From Bigelowiella natans CCMP2755 (Eukaryota; Cercozoa; Chlorarachniophyceae), in assembly GCA_000320545.1 (NCBI GenBank), contig ADNK01000234.1, positions 25,001 to 59,164 on the forward strand: 34,164 nt of DNA, given 5' to 3'. The position numbers and the translations under genes are program-made. Positions 32,558 to 34,164 of this stretch are shown here, piece after piece. Position 1 is the first letter of the stretch. Each line of letters opens with the position of its first letter. The notes under the pieces are model-generated. The model was not told where the DNA came from, did not search any database, and saw only the letters and a list, made by a program, of their open reading frames with translations.

Positions 32558-32641
32558 CACGTGGGTTCCGGCGGGACTCATGGCAGCACACCGGAAGTGT
32601 GCTGCCCCACGTGCGGCGGCATTCGCGAAAGCTTCGCGAAT
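32558..32641. repeat. Nested hairpins upstream of Gag
   Basis: GGCAGCACAC (32582-32591) and GTGTGCTGCC (32597-32606) form a perfect 10-bp stem with a 5-base loop. It is flanked by an outer CACGTGG/CCACGTG pair (32558-32564 and 32607-32613). A second stem pairs ATTCGCGAA (32621-32629) with TTCGCGAAT (32633-32641) around a 3-base loop. The position about 180-270 bases before the Gag ATG suggests structured LTR or leader RNA of the retroelement. Confidence 0.75.
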
Positions 32642-32823
32642 GATTACGCAGTGCACGATTTAATAAAAATATAATCTTTAATAAAAATAAACACAACTCT
32701 TCAAAAGGAAGCAAACGTGCCTTTCCCCCCCCCTGCCTACTTGTGCACGTAGCGCCTCGGCCTGTGAACACCTTACGCGCAACAACCTTTGGCTTCCACA
32801 CACGGGAAACGATTTGACTAACA

Positions 32824-34164
32824 ATGTCACAGCAGCTAGAAGAACAGCAGGACTTTGGCTCGCAGGCCGTGCAAGGGCACGAGCAGAAACAGGAAAGGAA
32901 GGGCGATACGGACGCTAAGGAAGGAGGAGGAACACCTCCACAGGCACCGCCGGGACCAGCACCCGGGATTAAGAAAGCAGATGCAGCAGCAGAGGCACTG
33001 GAGAACTTCTACGAGGCGGACGACGAGGACGTGGCCGCCGAAAGCAAGAAGGTCGTAATGGCATTACGAGCCTTGCGACCCAGGGCGAGCAACTACGCCA
33101 AACTGAAAGTATCGATAGAATACAAGTATCAGACACATGATGTTTGGGCAGCTATCATGCAGGACATCATGGATTACGAAGCAGACTTACCTCCAGAGTG
33201 GGCAGCTTTGTTTAGGAACGACGGGGGTCTGGGCGCCTCGCGGGGGACGACCCAGAGCACCGTCAAGCAGCAGCAGCCGGTACAGCGGAACACCCAGTTC
33301 ATGTCTGTTAAAACAGCACCGGTTATGATAACGAAATACAACGGGAAAAGAGGTGAGGCAAGGAGGTGGTGGAAGAACGCTAGGAGTATACTCTGCGACT
33401 TTACCCCTAACCCCACCGAAAACGACAAGCTCAAATGGCTAGCTATAATAAAGCAAGCCATGGACCTTTACGAGACAGGCAGGACCCGGATCAGGCAGCT
33501 AGAGAAAATACACACTACAGTTAGTGGGCTACGAGACGTTGAGGCGATAATGAAGGCTTTTGTAAATGAACAGGATGCTAACTCCCTACCCCAGGCTATT
33601 AGAAAATACAGAGCAATGATGCAGCATGAGAGAGAACCTGTTAGAGACTTTGCCACGCGCTTCCAGGATATGATCGACGAACTACATGATTTTAATTACA
33701 ACACAGGTGATGATCAGGCAAGGTTTGAAGAGTTCAAGTTAAAGATAAAGGAATCCACTTACGTTACGGAGAAAGGCTACACCACGATGGAGGCAGCAGT
33801 GCAGGCTATATCCCTACGCGAGCAGGAGCAGGACCGCAAGTTTACCAGCCCTAAGGTACCTGGCATAGGAAACATTAACGCTATTAAGCCGCAGCGAGAC
33901 TGGTACAAGGACAGGGAAGGTAACCGACGTTGCGGATACTGCTCACGTAAAGGGAAACACACCGCTAAAGACTGCAGAGACAGGAAAGAAGGACGACCCA
34001 GGATGACGATCAGGCAGCTCAACGAACACTACGAGAAGTTAAAGAGAAAGAAAGGCAGAGGACAAGGATATAACAACAGCAAATGGCAAGGCAGCAACAA
34101 CGGGAAGAACAATAAATATAAGAACAAAAAGCAGAACAGTATCAATGCTATACAGCAGCAGATA
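32824..34164 (+). CDS. gag: Retrotransposon Gag protein (partial, runs off the window)
   Basis: An uninterrupted frame of 447 codons from ATG 32824 to the window edge. After a Gln/Glu-rich N-terminus and a Pro-rich segment, residues about 160-315 have the layout of a retrotransposon Gag capsid-like domain (MITKYNGKRGEARRWWKN, then REPVRDFATRFQDMIDEL). A zinc-knuckle-like motif CGYCSRKGKHTAKDC lies at 370-384, followed by a basic Asn/Lys-rich tail that would bind RNA. Such Gag proteins build the cytoplasmic particle that packages element RNA. Protease, reverse transcriptase and integrase should follow beyond the edge. Gypsy or copia type cannot be decided from this part. The frame is intact, so the copy may be young. 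Confidence 0.85.
   Translation, partial: MSQQLEEQQDFGSQAVQGHEQKQERKGDTDAKEGGGTPPQAPPGPAPGIKKADAAAEALENFYEADDEDVAAESKKVVMALRALRPRASNYAKLKVSIEYKYQTHDVWAAIMQDIMDYEADLPPEWAALFRNDGGLGASRGTTQSTVKQQQPVQRNTQFMSVKTAPVMITKYNGKRGEARRWWKNARSILCDFTPNPTENDKLKWLAIIKQAMDLYETGRTRIRQLEKIHTTVSGLRDVEAIMKAFVNEQDANSLPQAIRKYRAMMQHEREPVRDFATRFQDMIDELHDFNYNTGDDQARFEEFKLKIKESTYVTEKGYTTMEAAVQAISLREQEQDRKFTSPKVPGIGNINAIKPQRDWYKDREGNRRCGYCSRKGKHTAKDCRDRKEGRPRMTIRQLNEHYEKLKRKKGRGQGYNNSKWQGSNNGKNNKYKNKKQNSINAIQQQI

Larger units (their letters stand above)
31245..32823. other. Region between the K+ channel and the retrotransposon Gag; may contain an LTR and leader
   Basis: No cellular gene is recognised. Motif TCTAGA recurs at about 31476, 31530, 31538 and 31586. 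An imperfect direct repeat (GACATGGTGAAAACCACAG near 31753, GACATGGCAAGAACCCACAG near 31816) and a (CA)n tract (32006-32053) are present. The part nearest Gag has strong hairpins (32558-32641) and AATAAA-like words near 32660-32690, which would fit an LTR with a polyadenylation signal. The LTR ends and the tRNA primer-binding site could not be placed because the partner LTR is outside the window. Confidence 0.4.

Overview
The window looks like nuclear DNA of a microalga with a secondary green plastid, most likely a chlorarachniophyte (Bigelowiella/Lotharella type). The main evidence is a chlorophyll a/b-type light-harvesting protein (502-1503), not a fucoxanthin or phycobilin type. It carries a signal peptide followed by a transit-like stretch. 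The chorismate synthase gene has the same two-part leader. Most genes are split by GT-AG introns, and many introns hold long microsatellites ((CA)n, (TA)n, (GA)n, poly-G). No tRNA, rRNA or CRISPR was seen. The lineage is an inference; a euglenid or another green secondary alga is less likely but not excluded.

Layout. 502-1503 (+): intronless LHC gene. About 1810-2223: MITE-like element with inverted termini. 2543-2757 (-): last exons of a SAM-domain gene. 4055-9876 (+): large intron-rich gene with a coiled coil, a poly-Gln/Ser-rich middle and a C2-like end; function unknown. 10807-12013 (-): short predicted secreted protein with lectin-like propeller repeats and compact introns. 12368-15899 (+): plastid-targeted chorismate synthase, 12 exons, read completely. 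16311-19433 (-): two-domain AAA+ ATPase, probably PEX1-like; its N-terminal exons are unresolved. 22501-24765 (+): three-MA3-domain PDCD4-like protein, 7 exons, read completely. 25634-29410 (-): type II NAD(P)H dehydrogenase, 14 exons, read completely. 30009-30941 (+): intronless two-pore K+ channel whose frame continues past an in-frame TAG to 31244. 32824 to the window edge (+): Gag of a retrotransposon.

The genes are unrelated housekeeping and photosynthetic genes and do not form a pathway cluster. Chorismate synthase and LHC act in the plastid, NDH-2 probably in mitochondria, the AAA+ ATPase probably at peroxisomes and the PDCD4-like protein in translation control. Two pairs are divergent with short shared upstream regions (12014-12367 and 29411-30008); several others converge. 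Exon models were built by hand from splice consensus, reading phase and family resemblance, and need transcript support. I see no convincing new multi-gene system. The best leads are the interrupted K+ channel with an altered first filter, the compact lectin-like gene with a probable GC-AG intron, and the MITE-like element.
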